Assembly: GCF_000507185.2 (NCBI RefSeq)
Contig: NZ_AYTM02000002.1
Location: 5,181,501-5,245,500 of the forward strand
From: Pseudomonas syringae KCTC 12500
GTDB taxonomy: Bacteria > Pseudomonadota > Gammaproteobacteria > Pseudomonadales > Pseudomonadaceae
DNA: 64,000 nt
Direction of reading: 5' to 3'
The notes under the pieces are model-generated. The model worked only from the letters and a program-made list of their open reading frames with translations. It was not told where the DNA came from and made no database searches. Of the stretch, positions 51,259 to 61,304 are shown piece by piece; the stretch's first letter is position 1, and each line of letters opens with the position of its first letter. The position numbers and the translations under genes were made by a program.

Positions 51259-52740
51259 TCAGGCATTGGCAACCAAAAGTTTTTCCAGTGTGCCACTCAC
51301 ACCCAGTGTGCGCAGATCATCGAGGTTCTGCTCGAAGGCCGCCACGAATGCTGCGGATTGCGGAATGGCCGAGCCAAAGATTTCTTCCACTGCCAACAAG
51401 CGCTGAGTAATAAGCGCGTCATCAGCCACCAGCGCCTGACAGAACTCGGCTCGCGGGTCAGGGATTTTGTAGATCGCGCCGTTCTCGTCGACACCTTTCA
51501 GGTAGAGCGCCCACGCGGCGACCACCAGTGAAGCGCGCGCAAGGTTGCCTTCGTCCAGAATCAGACGATTGATCGTCGGAATGGTGAACTTGGGAAATTT
51601 CGACGATCCGTCCGAGCAGACCCGTTCCAGCTGATCGGCAATCGCCTGGTTGGAGAAGCGCTCGATCAGCGTGTCCTTGTAACCTTCTAGGTCGATACCT
51701 GGCACCGACGCCAGTTGCGGGGTCACGTCCAGGTCCATGTAGGTGCGGATATAGCTCACGAACAGCGGGTCATTCATGGTTTCGTGTACAAAACGATAAC
51801 CCTTGAGGAAGCCCAGGTAGGTCAGTGCAAGATGACTGCCGTTGAGCAGTTTGATCTTCATCTCTTCATAGGGCGTCACGTCATCGGTGAACTGCACGCC
51901 GACTTTTTCCCACTCCGGGCGACCATTGACGAACTTGTCTTCCAGCACCCACTGCACGAATGGTTCGCAGACCACCGGCCAGGCGTCGTCGATGTGTTTG
52001 TCATCCGCCAGTTGCAGCCGGTGGGCTGCGCTGGTCATTGGCGTGATGCGATCCACCATCGCGTTGGGAAAGCTGACGTTTTCCTTGATCCAGTCATGCA
52101 GATCGGCATCGCGCAATGTGGCGAATGCCAGCAATGCCTTGCGTGTCACTGCGCCGTTGTGTGGCAGGTTATCGCAGGACATCAGGGTGAAGGCCGGTGT
52201 GCCTTGCGCGCGGCGTCGAGCCAGTGCGGCGCAAAGAAAGCCGAATACCGTTTTTGGCTGATCGGGGTTCGCCAGGTCGTGCTGGATCTGCGGCAGATGG
52301 GCCATGAACTGACCGTTGCTGTCGTCGATGCAATAACCGCCTTCGGTGATGGTCAGCGAGACGATGCGGATGTCCGGGCTGGCCAGTTTGTCGATCAGCG
52401 CCTGCGGGTTGTCGTCGGCCAGCAGCATGCCGCTGATCGAGGCGATGATACGGGTTTGGGTGTCGGGCGTGTCGCCCAGTTCATAGAGCGTGTACAGGTA
52501 GTCCTGTTGCGCCAGTGCATCGCGCACGGCCTTGTCTTCAGGACGCAAGCCCACACCGCAGATGCTCCATTCAAAGCCTTCGCCGCTGTTCATCAGCGCA
52601 TCGGTGTAAAACGCCTGATGCGCCCGGTGAAAGCCGCCGACGCCGATGTGGGCAATGCCCTGGCGAGTATTGTCGACGGTGTAGGCGGGCAGGGCGATAT
52701 CGGCGTCCAGTTGGGACAGATTGTTTTTGTTCAGTTTCAT
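51259..52740 (-). CDS. mtlD: Mannitol/D-arabitol 2-dehydrogenase
   Basis: 493-residue long-chain polyol dehydrogenase. The NAD-binding start is IAHIGVGGFHRAHQAFYTD. Later come FPNAMVDRITPMT, KIKLLNGSHLALTYLGFLKG with the catalytic lysine motif KxxxxNxxH, and DLDVTPQL. It oxidises mannitol to fructose, D-arabitol to xylulose, and glucitol. The ATG at 52740 has GGAGAG upstream; a frame extension to 52821 would run into mtlK. Fifth gene of the operon. Confidence 0.92.
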   Translation of the reverse strand: MKLNKNNLSQLDADIALPAYTVDNTRQGIAHIGVGGFHRAHQAFYTDALMNSGEGFEWSICGVGLRPEDKAVRDALAQQDYLYTLYELGDTPDTQTRIIASISGMLLADDNPQALIDKLASPDIRIVSLTITEGGYCIDDSNGQFMAHLPQIQHDLANPDQPKTVFGFLCAALARRRAQGTPAFTLMSCDNLPHNGAVTRKALLAFATLRDADLHDWIKENVSFPNAMVDRITPMTSAAHRLQLADDKHIDDAWPVVCEPFVQWVLEDKFVNGRPEWEKVGVQFTDDVTPYEEMKIKLLNGSHLALTYLGFLKGYRFVHETMNDPLFVSYIRTYMDLDVTPQLASVPGIDLEGYKDTLIERFSNQAIADQLERVCSDGSSKFPKFTIPTINRLILDEGNLARASLVVAAWALYLKGVDENGAIYKIPDPRAEFCQALVADDALITQRLLAVEEIFGSAIPQSAAFVAAFEQNLDDLRTLGVSGTLEKLLVANA

Positions 52741-52757
52741 GAAGGGCTCTCCGGAAC

Positions 52758-53864
<1,107 letters not shown>

Positions 53865-53894
53865 GTTGGATTCCTTCTTGTTCTTTGGGCCGGG

Positions 53895-54728
53895 CTATTT
53901 GACAGCGCCGAACGACAGGCCGCGAACCAGTTGTTTCTGACTGATCCAGCCGAAAATCAGAATGGGCGCACACGCCAGGGTCGAGACCGCTGACAGCTTG
54001 GCCCAGAACAACCCTTCAGGGCTGGAGTAGGAAGCGATCAAGGCAGTCAACGGCGCTGCGGCGGACGAGGTGAGGTTCAGCGACCAGAATGCTTCGTTCC
54101 AGCACAGGATCAGCGACAGCAACGCGGTGGAAGCCAGGCCGCCCTTGCAGATCGGCATCAGCACGCGAAAGATCTCCTGGCGGGTGCTGGCCCCGTCCAG
54201 CCGCGAGGCCTCAAGGATCTCGCCGGGGATATCCTTGAAGTAGGTGTAAATCATCCAGACCACGATCGGCAGGTTGATCAGCGTATAGATGATGATCAGC
54301 GCCAGCCGCGAATCGAGCAGGCCAAAGGTCTTGGCCAGCAGATAGATCGGCATCAGCACGCCCACCGGCGGCAGCATCTTGGTCGAGAGCATCCACAGCA
54401 GTGTGCTCTTGGTGCGCTTGGTCTCGAAAAACGCCATGGAGTACGCCGCAGGAATCGCGATCAGCATGGCCAGCACCGTGGCGCTGAAGGAAATCAGCAC
54501 CGAGTTCCAGGCAAAATGGAAGTAATCGCTGCGCTCCTGAATATGCAGGTAGTTTTCCAGCGTCGGGGTGAAGAACAGCTGTGGCGGTGTCGCGAATGCA
54601 TCGATCTCGGTCTTGAAGCTGGTCAGGACCATCCAGAAGATCGGAAAGAACACCAGCGCAGCGATGATCCAGGACAGGGCCCCGAGCAGCAGGCTTTGCA
54701 GACGGCGTGATTGTTTGAGGGTCATCAT
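53895..54728 (-). CDS. mtlG: Polyol ABC transporter permease
   Basis: 277-residue MalG-type permease with six membrane segments. The EAA loop is ILEASRLDGASTRQEIFRVLMPI. The N-terminal SLLLGALSWIIAALVFFPIF is the first helix. It starts ATGATG at 54728 with AGGA 7 bases before the first ATG. Second permease of the Mtl importer. Confidence 0.91.
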   Translation of the reverse strand: MMTLKQSRRLQSLLLGALSWIIAALVFFPIFWMVLTSFKTEIDAFATPPQLFFTPTLENYLHIQERSDYFHFAWNSVLISFSATVLAMLIAIPAAYSMAFFETKRTKSTLLWMLSTKMLPPVGVLMPIYLLAKTFGLLDSRLALIIIYTLINLPIVVWMIYTYFKDIPGEILEASRLDGASTRQEIFRVLMPICKGGLASTALLSLILCWNEAFWSLNLTSSAAAPLTALIASYSSPEGLFWAKLSAVSTLACAPILIFGWISQKQLVRGLSFGAVK

Positions 54729-54738
54729 GGCAAGGTCC

Positions 54739-55671
54739 TCATGACTTGTCGGTGAGGTTTTTGCCGATCATCCGGATCAGGATGATCGCCGCGATGTTGG
54801 CTATGACCACGGCAATCAGCCCGCCCGCCGAGGCCATGCCGACGTCGAACTGCAGCAGCGCCTGGATGTAGATCAGGTAAGCCAGGTTGGTCGAGGCAAA
54901 GCCCGGCCCGCCGTTGGTCGTGGTGAAGATTTCGGCAAATACCGAAAGCAGGAAGATCGTTTCGATCATCACCACCACGGCGATCGGACGCGCCAGATGC
55001 GGCAGGGTCAGGTGCCAGAAGATCGCCAAGGGACCTGCGCCGTCCAGCCGCGCTGCTTCCTTCTGCTCCTGGTCGAGTGACTGCATGGCGGTCATCAGGA
55101 TCAGAATGGCGAAGGGCAGCCATTGCCACGACACGATGATGATGATCGACAGCATCGGGTAATGGGCGAACCAGTCAATCGGTTCGGCGCCGAAGAACTT
55201 CCAGACCGCCGCAAGTACGCCGGACACCGGATGAAAGATCAGGTTTTTCCAGATCAGCGCGCTGACCGTGGGCATGATGAAGAACGGCGAGATCAACAGC
55301 ACACGGACGATGCCGCGACCGAAAAACTCACTGGCCTCCAGCAGTGCCGAAATCAGCACGCCGAGGATCACACTGATCGCCAGCACACTGCCGACCAGCA
55401 GTAATGTATTGCCGGCACCCGGCAAGAAGCCGCTGTCGGTCACGAAATACTGGAAGTTCTCCAGGCCGACGAATTCGTTTTCGCCGGGGGAGAGCAGGTT
55501 GTAGCGGATCAGCGAGAAGTAAATGGTCATGCCCAGCGGCACGATCATCCACACCAGCAGAAGCGCCACGGAAGGACTGACCAGAAACCAGCCCGGCTTG
55601 AATCGACGGCTTTTGAGCGGTTGCTGTTCGCCGGACAGGTCCGTGCGTTCAGGGGAGGCTGAGGTATTCAT
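54739..55671 (-). CDS. mtlF: Polyol ABC transporter permease
   Basis: 310-residue MalF-type permease. A basic cytoplasmic tail precedes the first helix (GWFLVSPSVALLLVWMIVPL). The EAA loop is EAARLDGAGPLAIFWHLTLPHL. The ATG at 55671 follows GGAG. The stop is 10 bases from mtlG. First permease of the Mtl importer. Confidence 0.91.
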   Translation of the reverse strand: MNTSASPERTDLSGEQQPLKSRRFKPGWFLVSPSVALLLVWMIVPLGMTIYFSLIRYNLLSPGENEFVGLENFQYFVTDSGFLPGAGNTLLLVGSVLAISVILGVLISALLEASEFFGRGIVRVLLISPFFIMPTVSALIWKNLIFHPVSGVLAAVWKFFGAEPIDWFAHYPMLSIIIIVSWQWLPFAILILMTAMQSLDQEQKEAARLDGAGPLAIFWHLTLPHLARPIAVVVMIETIFLLSVFAEIFTTTNGGPGFASTNLAYLIYIQALLQFDVGMASAGGLIAVVIANIAAIILIRMIGKNLTDKS

Positions 55672-55758
55672 GGGGAGCTCCGAACCGGATTGCACCAGAG
55701 TTGTTGCGCAGTTGAGCGGCAGGGCGAAAGCATCGGCTTTCGCCCTGGTGCGTGACGG

Positions 55759-57081
55759 TTACTTTTTCGGGTAACCCGCTCGTTTCATGTCGCGCGCGGT
55801 AGCGGTTTGCGCATTCTGCAAGGCCTGATCCACAGTGGACTGACCTATGAGTGCTGCGGAAAACTGCTGACCGACGCTGGTGCCGATGGCCTGGAACTCG
55901 GGAATGGTGACCAGTTGAATGCCGACATAAGGCACGGGTTTGAGGGTTGGCGACTTGGGATCAGCCTTCTTCAACGATTCAAGCGTGATGTTGGCAAACG
56001 GTGCAGCCTTTTTGTACTCGTCGGTGTAGGTCGAGGCGCGGGTGCCCGGCGGTACGTTGGACACGCCGTCGGTATCGGCAACCAGTTTGGCGTACTCTTT
56101 CGAGGTGGCCCACTGGGTGAACTCGGCAGCGTCCTTGGTGTTCTTGGCGCTGGTCGGGATCGCCAGCGACCACGAGTACAGCCACGACGAGCCCTTGTCG
56201 GTCACTTCGTGAGGGGCGTAGGTGAAGCCGACGCTGTCGGCCACTTTGCTCTGCTTCTTGTCGGTCACGAACGAACCGGCCACGCTGGCGTCGACCCAGA
56301 TAGCGCACTTGCCGCTGTTGAACAGCGCAAGGTTCTCGTTGAAACCATTGCTGGAGGCGCCCGGCGGGCCGGACTGCTTCATGGTGTTGACGTAGAAGTT
56401 CAGCGCGTTCTTCCACTCTGGCTGATCGAACTGTGGCGTCCACTGCTCGTCGAACCAGCGTCCGCCATAGGCGTTGGCCAGCGTCGTGATCAGCGCCATG
56501 TTCTCGCCCCAGCCAGCCTTGCCGCGCAGGCAGAGGCCGTACTGCTCCTTGGACTTGTCGGTCAGTTTGCCGGCGAATTCGGCAATCTGGGTCCAGGTAG
56601 GGCGCTCGGGCATGGTCAGGCCCGCGGCCTTGAACAGGTCGGTGCGGTAGTAGGTGATCGAGGCTTCAGCATAGAACGGCAGGGCGAACAGTTTGCCGTC
56701 TACCGACAGGCCGTCGCGCACGGAAGGGAACACATCGTCCAGCGCGTAACTGGCAGGCAGGTCTTTCATTTCCTGCAACCAGCCTTTCTGACCCCAGAGT
56801 GAGGCTTCGTACATGCCGATGGTCAGCACGTCGAACTGGCCGCCCTTGGTGGCGATGTCGGTGGTCAGGCGTTGACGCAGGACGTTCTCTTCCAGCACGA
56901 CCCAGTTGAGCTTGATATCGGGGTGCTGTTCTTCGAAGGTTTTGGAGAGGCGTTGCATGCGAATCATGTCGCTGTTGTTGACCGTGGCGATGGTCACGGT
57001 CCCCGCTGTGGCACTGCCACTGAACACGAAACAGGTGCTGAGGACGGAACTGGCGAGCAGAAGTTTTGCTGAGTTCTTCAT
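55759..57081 (-). CDS. mtlE: Periplasmic polyol-binding protein
   Basis: 440-residue solute-binding protein of family 1. The signal peptide is KLLLASSVLSTCFVFSGSATA. The mature protein begins GTVTIATVNNSDMIRMQRLS. It binds mannitol, arabitol or glucitol for MtlFGK. GGAAGAGGAGTGATCA precedes the ATG. It is the first gene of the mtl operon, with the MtlR-responsive promoter expected in 57082-57321. Confidence 0.92.
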   Translation of the reverse strand: MKNSAKLLLASSVLSTCFVFSGSATAGTVTIATVNNSDMIRMQRLSKTFEEQHPDIKLNWVVLEENVLRQRLTTDIATKGGQFDVLTIGMYEASLWGQKGWLQEMKDLPASYALDDVFPSVRDGLSVDGKLFALPFYAEASITYYRTDLFKAAGLTMPERPTWTQIAEFAGKLTDKSKEQYGLCLRGKAGWGENMALITTLANAYGGRWFDEQWTPQFDQPEWKNALNFYVNTMKQSGPPGASSNGFNENLALFNSGKCAIWVDASVAGSFVTDKKQSKVADSVGFTYAPHEVTDKGSSWLYSWSLAIPTSAKNTKDAAEFTQWATSKEYAKLVADTDGVSNVPPGTRASTYTDEYKKAAPFANITLESLKKADPKSPTLKPVPYVGIQLVTIPEFQAIGTSVGQQFSAALIGQSTVDQALQNAQTATARDMKRAGYPKK

Positions 57082-57321
57082 TGATCACTCCTCTTCCACG
57101 CCCAAAGGACTGTAGAAGGATGGTTATTGTTTTTTTCTCTTCCGGAGGTGAGGAAGATGTGGACTGATTACACCGGCGTTCGGTCTGAAAGACAAATCCT
57201 GCGCCGCACTCTGACTGATACTTTTTTGCACTCGGATGTGAAAAGGCAACAGCGTCGAATCGCCCATAGGGCGGCTTCGGCGCAACTCGAGCGTAGACGA
57301 TGAGGGCGAGGGCGGGGCAAA
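57082..57321. promoter_or_regulatory. mtlE promoter region
   Basis: 240-base gap between mtlR and mtlE. It contains an interrupted dyad TCTTCC, eight bases, GGAAGA at 57138-57157, next to a TTTTTT run. MtlR of P. fluorescens activates the mtlE promoter, so its site should be here, but I cannot place it exactly. Confidence 0.45.
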
Positions 57322-58245
57322 TCAGTACAGGTTTTGTTCGGTCAGACGCTGAACGGCGAGGCGGCGGTAGTGCGACGGGGTCATGCCCTTGAGTTGCTGG
57401 AAGCGCCGATTGAAGTTGGAAATATTGTTGAATCCGGACTCGAAGCACACATCGGTGACCGGTTTGTCGCCGTCGGCGAGCAGTTCGCATGATTTGCTGA
57501 TGCGCAGCCGATTGACGAACTCCACGAAGCAGCGTCCCGTAGCCTGTTTGAACACCCTGGAAAAATAGGTCGGCTTCATGCCCAGATACTCGGCGACTTC
57601 CTCCAGCGGTAGCTCGCGGCCATAGTGGGCGAAGATATAATCCACCGCCCGGTTGGTGCGATCCACGCTGTGCTCGTCCGCCGTATGGGCAACCGCTGTG
57701 CCCGACAGCAACTGGTAATCTTCACTGGCGGCCAGCAGTTCGAGCAGGATGAAGAAGTGGCCCAGGCGAGTAATGCCTCGCGAGTCGGCGATTTTCTGCA
57801 TTTGCTTCATCGCCTGACGAATCGTGCGTTTGCAGCGAAATTCGATGCCGTAGCGGGCGCGCTCCAGTAACGGCGTCAGGGTCTTGAGTTCGGCAAACAC
57901 CTGATTGCCGCTTTCCAGCAGCTCATCGGTAAAGTTGACCAGCATGTCGCGCTTGGGCACCACTTCACCGTCGTCGATCTGGCTGATCCAGTTATGCGGC
58001 AGGTTGGGGCCGGTGAGAAACAGGCTGGCAGGATTGAAGTTGCCGATGTAATCACCGACAAATACCTTGCCGGAGCTGGCGACGATCAGGTGCAGTTCAT
58101 ATTCCTTGTGGAAATGCCAGCGCACCAGCGGGCAGGGGAAACCATGCTCGCGGTAGATGATCGACAGACCGTTGTGGTCGTCCATCAATTCGTAGGAAGG
58201 GTCGGCAATTCTTGTTGTTTTATTCATTGGCGATGTCATGTTCAT
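57322..58245 (-). CDS. mtlR: AraC-family activator of polyol use
   Basis: 307-residue AraC/XylS regulator: an N-terminal cupin-like sensing half (GFPCPLVRWHFHKEYELHLI) and a C-terminal double helix-turn-helix (LPLEEVAEYLGMKPTYFSRV, then LLADGDKPVTDVCFESGFNN and FNRRFQQLKGMTPSHYRR). It sits directly upstream of mtlE in the same direction, as in P. fluorescens, where it activates the mtl operon. Start alternatives at 58239 and 58227 exist; none has a strong ribosome site. Confidence 0.9.
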   Translation of the reverse strand: MNMTSPMNKTTRIADPSYELMDDHNGLSIIYREHGFPCPLVRWHFHKEYELHLIVASSGKVFVGDYIGNFNPASLFLTGPNLPHNWISQIDDGEVVPKRDMLVNFTDELLESGNQVFAELKTLTPLLERARYGIEFRCKRTIRQAMKQMQKIADSRGITRLGHFFILLELLAASEDYQLLSGTAVAHTADEHSVDRTNRAVDYIFAHYGRELPLEEVAEYLGMKPTYFSRVFKQATGRCFVEFVNRLRISKSCELLADGDKPVTDVCFESGFNNISNFNRRFQQLKGMTPSHYRRLAVQRLTEQNLY

Positions 58246-58345
58246 CCGTTGCCAGAAGAGTAATGTGCCTGATTTTTCAGTTCAATGCCCGGTCATTGGC
58301 AAAAATCGCCTACGATCGGGCCTCTGCCAGTGGAGGCGTTGACCG

Positions 58346-59104
58346 ATGAAACAGATCCTGCTGATCGGCATGGGGGCCGGGGATCCCGAGCAGATCACCC
58401 TGCAGGCCGTTGCGGCCCTGAACCGTGCAGAGGTGATCTTCATCCTCGACAAGGGCTATGTCGACGATCAGTTGCTGAGGCTGCGCAAAGAGCTCTGTCA
58501 GCGCTTTATCACTCATGAACGCTACCGTCTGGTGCAAGTTCAGGATCCTCGGCGTGAAGATGATCCGCAGGCCTACGAGCGCGGCATCGAAGGGTGGCAC
58601 GAACAGCGCGCGATACTCTTCGAGCGGTTGTTGACTGATGAGCTTGGCGTGGATCAGGTCGGCGCGTTTCTGGTCTGGGGCGACCCGTCGCTTTATGACA
58701 GCACGATGCGCATCCTTGATCAGGTTCTGGCGCGGGGTAAGGAGGTATTCGAATATCAGGTGATTCCCGGTATCACCAGCGTCCAGAGCCTGGTCGCGCG
58801 ACACCGGATCCCGCTCAATCGCATCGGCGAGTCGATTCTTGTCACCACCGGCCGACGCATGGCGACAGCTCCGCTGCAGCAGCCCGGCAACGTCGTGGTG
58901 ATGCTCGACGCGCACTGCACATTCGAGCGTTATGTGGGGCAGGGGCTGGACATCTATTGGGGCGCGTACCTGGGCACGCCGGACGAGATACTGATGGCCG
59001 GCCGGCTCGATGATGTCTGCGAGCAGATCAAGCGGCTGCGCAGCGAGGCACGCGAGCGCAAGGGGTGGATCATGGATACCTATTTGCTGCGCAAACCGGC
59101 ATAG
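58346..59104 (+). CDS. cobF: Precorrin-6A synthase (deacetylating)
   Basis: 252-residue SAM-dependent tetrapyrrole methylase: ILLIGMGAGDPEQITLQAV at the start, then FLVWGDPSLYDSTMRIL and VIPGITSVQSLVARH. The length, RMATAPLQQPGNVVVMLD and the absence of a typical CobI/J/M layout fit CobF of the aerobic cobalamin pathway, which methylates C-1 with loss of acetate. It is a lone cob gene here, divergent from mtlR; there is no room for a cobalamin riboswitch in the 100-base gap. Confidence 0.88.
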   Translation: MKQILLIGMGAGDPEQITLQAVAALNRAEVIFILDKGYVDDQLLRLRKELCQRFITHERYRLVQVQDPRREDDPQAYERGIEGWHEQRAILFERLLTDELGVDQVGAFLVWGDPSLYDSTMRILDQVLARGKEVFEYQVIPGITSVQSLVARHRIPLNRIGESILVTTGRRMATAPLQQPGNVVVMLDAHCTFERYVGQGLDIYWGAYLGTPDEILMAGRLDDVCEQIKRLRSEARERKGWIMDTYLLRKPA

Positions 59105-59144
59105 GCTCTGCGGGAAAAGTGGCTGCGCTCGGTGATGCTGCGTT

Positions 59145-59234
59145 AAAAACAGGCTCGTGCGCGAGTCCGATCGGAATGCTCATTTACAAACCGTAGAGTC
59201 GAACGCGACCCCGGCCGTTCCTCGCCTGTTTTTG
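59145..59234. repeat. Long-range inverted repeat after cobF
   Basis: AAAAACAGGC at 59145-59154 and GCCTGTTTTT at about 59225-59234 are exact complements about 70 bases apart, between the convergent cobF and glycosyltransferase genes. The intervening DNA has no gene. It may serve as a joint terminator for both strands or be a dispersed repeat. Confidence 0.45.
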
Positions 59235-59273
59235 CCTTGCCTGACCTTCGCTCGCCGACTTTTCTCATTGAGC

Positions 59274-60608
59274 TTAAGCCGGCTTTTCATCCTTGTTGCG
59301 ATTCTTCGCTTCGATCCACTGCGCCATGTATTTGGTGCTCTTGTGGTGATGGTGCCGCAGCATGGCGCCGGTGAAGTTCGCCAGGCGATGCTCCGCGAGT
59401 TCGTTGCGAAGGGTTTCGATGCGTTCGATCAGGCTCGCGCAGTGCTGCCGATGCTGGAAGCGTGCCTGCAGCAACGCCTGACCTGCTTGTTGCGCGTCAA
59501 GCCAAAGGTTCTGGTCCTGATACAGCCTCACCGCAGCGTCAGCGATGTCGGCAGGGTTATCGGCAATGATGCCGGGCCACGGCAGCCCGCCGCTCATGGC
59601 CTCCGCACCCACCGGCGTCGTGACTGACGGCGTTCCGCAGAGCATCGCGTCCATCAGCTTGCCCTTGATGCCGGCGCCGAAGCGCAATGGCGCGAGGCAC
59701 ACCCGCGCATTGGACATGACCTCCAGCGCATCCTCGGCCCAGTGCTTCACATGAAAGCCCTGCGAGGCATTGTGCAGCGCCGATGCCTTGGGTGGCGTAT
59801 AGGCACCGTAGATGTGCAACTGAGCGTCAGGCAGTTGCTGACGAATCAGCGGCCAGATAGCGGTTTTCATCCACAGCACCGCATCCCAGTTGGGCGCATG
59901 GCGGAAGTTGCCGATGCTGAGGAAGTGCGCACGCTCTGCAAAAGGCCGGAAGCTGTCGGGCATGGCGTCGATCATCAGCGGACACCAGTGCAGCAGCGCG
60001 GCGGGCAGGCCGAAAGAGCCGCTCAACAGAGCGATTTCGACATCGGACGTCATCAGGTTGAGGTCGCAGCGATACAACGAAGCAATTTCGCGCTGCGCCA
60101 GATCACTGGATGCGATCTGCCGGAAAAGCTGCGGCGCTGAAACGTCGGCGCTGCACGGTCCGGCCTCGGCGCAATCGCTATTCAGCGAATCCTTCAACAA
60201 CTGATGGCGTGCGTGGCGCAGGCTCTGGAAATCCGACGTTTCCAGAATGCGTAGTGCGTCGGGACACTGCTGCTCGACGCGCCAGCCGAACTGTTCCTCG
60301 ATCATGAACTGATCGAAGAGCACGACGTCAGGCTGCAATCCGCTGACAAATACGTCAAAACTGCTGTCGTTGAGCGCGATATGCACTTCGCGGATGCCCA
60401 GACCGAGCAGATCGGCGCGGTGCTCGCCTTCGGTGGCAGGGCTGGCAAAGGTGATCTGCCAGTCCTGCTCCAGAAAGCATTGAATCAATTGCATCATGTG
60501 CCCGCTGGCAGCCGAGGAACGCGGCTCTGGCCATACGTAGCCAATGATCAATAAGCGGGTACTGGAAGGCTTTTCAGTGCTGTTGAGGGCAGCGTCGATG
60601 TCAGTCAA
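59274..60608 (-). CDS. Glycosyltransferase, group 1 type
   Basis: About 444 residues. The C-terminal half has GT-B features: ERAHFLSIGNFRHAPNWDAV, VKHWAEDALEVMSNARVCLA and the phospho-sugar loop RFGAGIKGKLMDAMLCGTPS. The N-terminal half (RLLIIGYVWPEPRSSAASGH) is the acceptor domain. Start is TTG: 60608, overlapping the response-regulator stop as TTGACTGA with GGAAAC upstream, or 60620. This overlap implies translational coupling to the regulator. It may decorate a surface polysaccharide; sugar and acceptor are unknown. Confidence 0.82.
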   Translation of the reverse strand: MTDIDAALNSTEKPSSTRLLIIGYVWPEPRSSAASGHMMQLIQCFLEQDWQITFASPATEGEHRADLLGLGIREVHIALNDSSFDVFVSGLQPDVVLFDQFMIEEQFGWRVEQQCPDALRILETSDFQSLRHARHQLLKDSLNSDCAEAGPCSADVSAPQLFRQIASSDLAQREIASLYRCDLNLMTSDVEIALLSGSFGLPAALLHWCPLMIDAMPDSFRPFAERAHFLSIGNFRHAPNWDAVLWMKTAIWPLIRQQLPDAQLHIYGAYTPPKASALHNASQGFHVKHWAEDALEVMSNARVCLAPLRFGAGIKGKLMDAMLCGTPSVTTPVGAEAMSGGLPWPGIIADNPADIADAAVRLYQDQNLWLDAQQAGQALLQARFQHRQHCASLIERIETLRNELAEHRLANFTGAMLRHHHHKSTKYMAQWIEAKNRNKDEKPA

Positions 60609-60972
60609 GGCTGTTTCCAAGAATGCTTTTTACCTTGTCACGCAACTGGTCGATGGAGAACGGCTTGCCGATCAAGTGCATGCCTGGCGGCACGTCGATA
60701 TTTTCCGAGTAACCGCTGGCGAACAGCACCGGCAATTGCGGGCGAAGTTCGATGACCTTATTGGCCAGTGCGGTGCCTTTCATGCCAGGCAGTCCCTGGT
60801 CAGTCATCAGCAGGTCGATGTGAATGGAATCGTCTGCAACAAAGGTCAGTGCCGACTTAGCGTCCTCGGCTTCCAGTACCCTGTATTCCAGCTCTTCGAG
60901 CACGTCGACAATCAGCATGCGCACAATGGCGTCGTCTTCGACCACGAGAATGGTGCGGGCTGTGTCGGGCAT
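60601..60972 (-). CDS. Single-domain response regulator
   Basis: 123-residue receiver domain with no output domain. The acidic pocket is VVEDDAIVR, the phosphoacceptor is Asp58 in LLMTDQGLPGMKG, and the conserved lysine is K103 in LIGKPF. AGGAG precedes the ATG. It is divergent from the hybrid kinase at 61305, which is its likely phosphodonor, and precedes the glycosyltransferase gene with overlap. Confidence 0.9.
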   Translation of the reverse strand: MPDTARTILVVEDDAIVRMLIVDVLEELEYRVLEAEDAKSALTFVADDSIHIDLLMTDQGLPGMKGTALANKVIELRPQLPVLFASGYSENIDVPPGMHLIGKPFSIDQLRDKVKSILGNSLD

Positions 60973-61304
60973 GGTTGACTCCTTAAACCTGAATAATGGT
61001 GATAGCGCAGAAAGTGCGGAATTTTGCGCATCCTTTCCCGTCGACTCAGGGTAACCGAGCGAGGGCCTGTCGGCTGTTGATACAGTCCCTGTATCAGTAA
61101 ATAAAAACCGGGTGGAAGTTCAATTGAGGCACAAATACCGTAAATCGCGAGGGCGAATCACGGGTTGGCGTCATTAATGAATACAGGCGTGAGCTTATCG
61201 CCCATTTATGTGTGAAATTTCAATCCTCTATGTCGGAAATAAGAGTGTTTTTCGTAGGTTTACGGCAAACTCTACGGTTTTGATCCACTCGTCAGGGATA
61301 TTTC
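60973..61304. promoter_or_regulatory. Divergent promoter region with a 19-bp palindrome
   Basis: 332-base gap between the response regulator (-) and hybrid kinase (+). It contains TGATACAG, TCC, CTGTATCA at 61078-61096, a perfect 8-bp inverted repeat suited to a dimeric regulator. AT-rich promoter-like sequence follows at 61190-61260. No gene is present. Confidence 0.5.
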
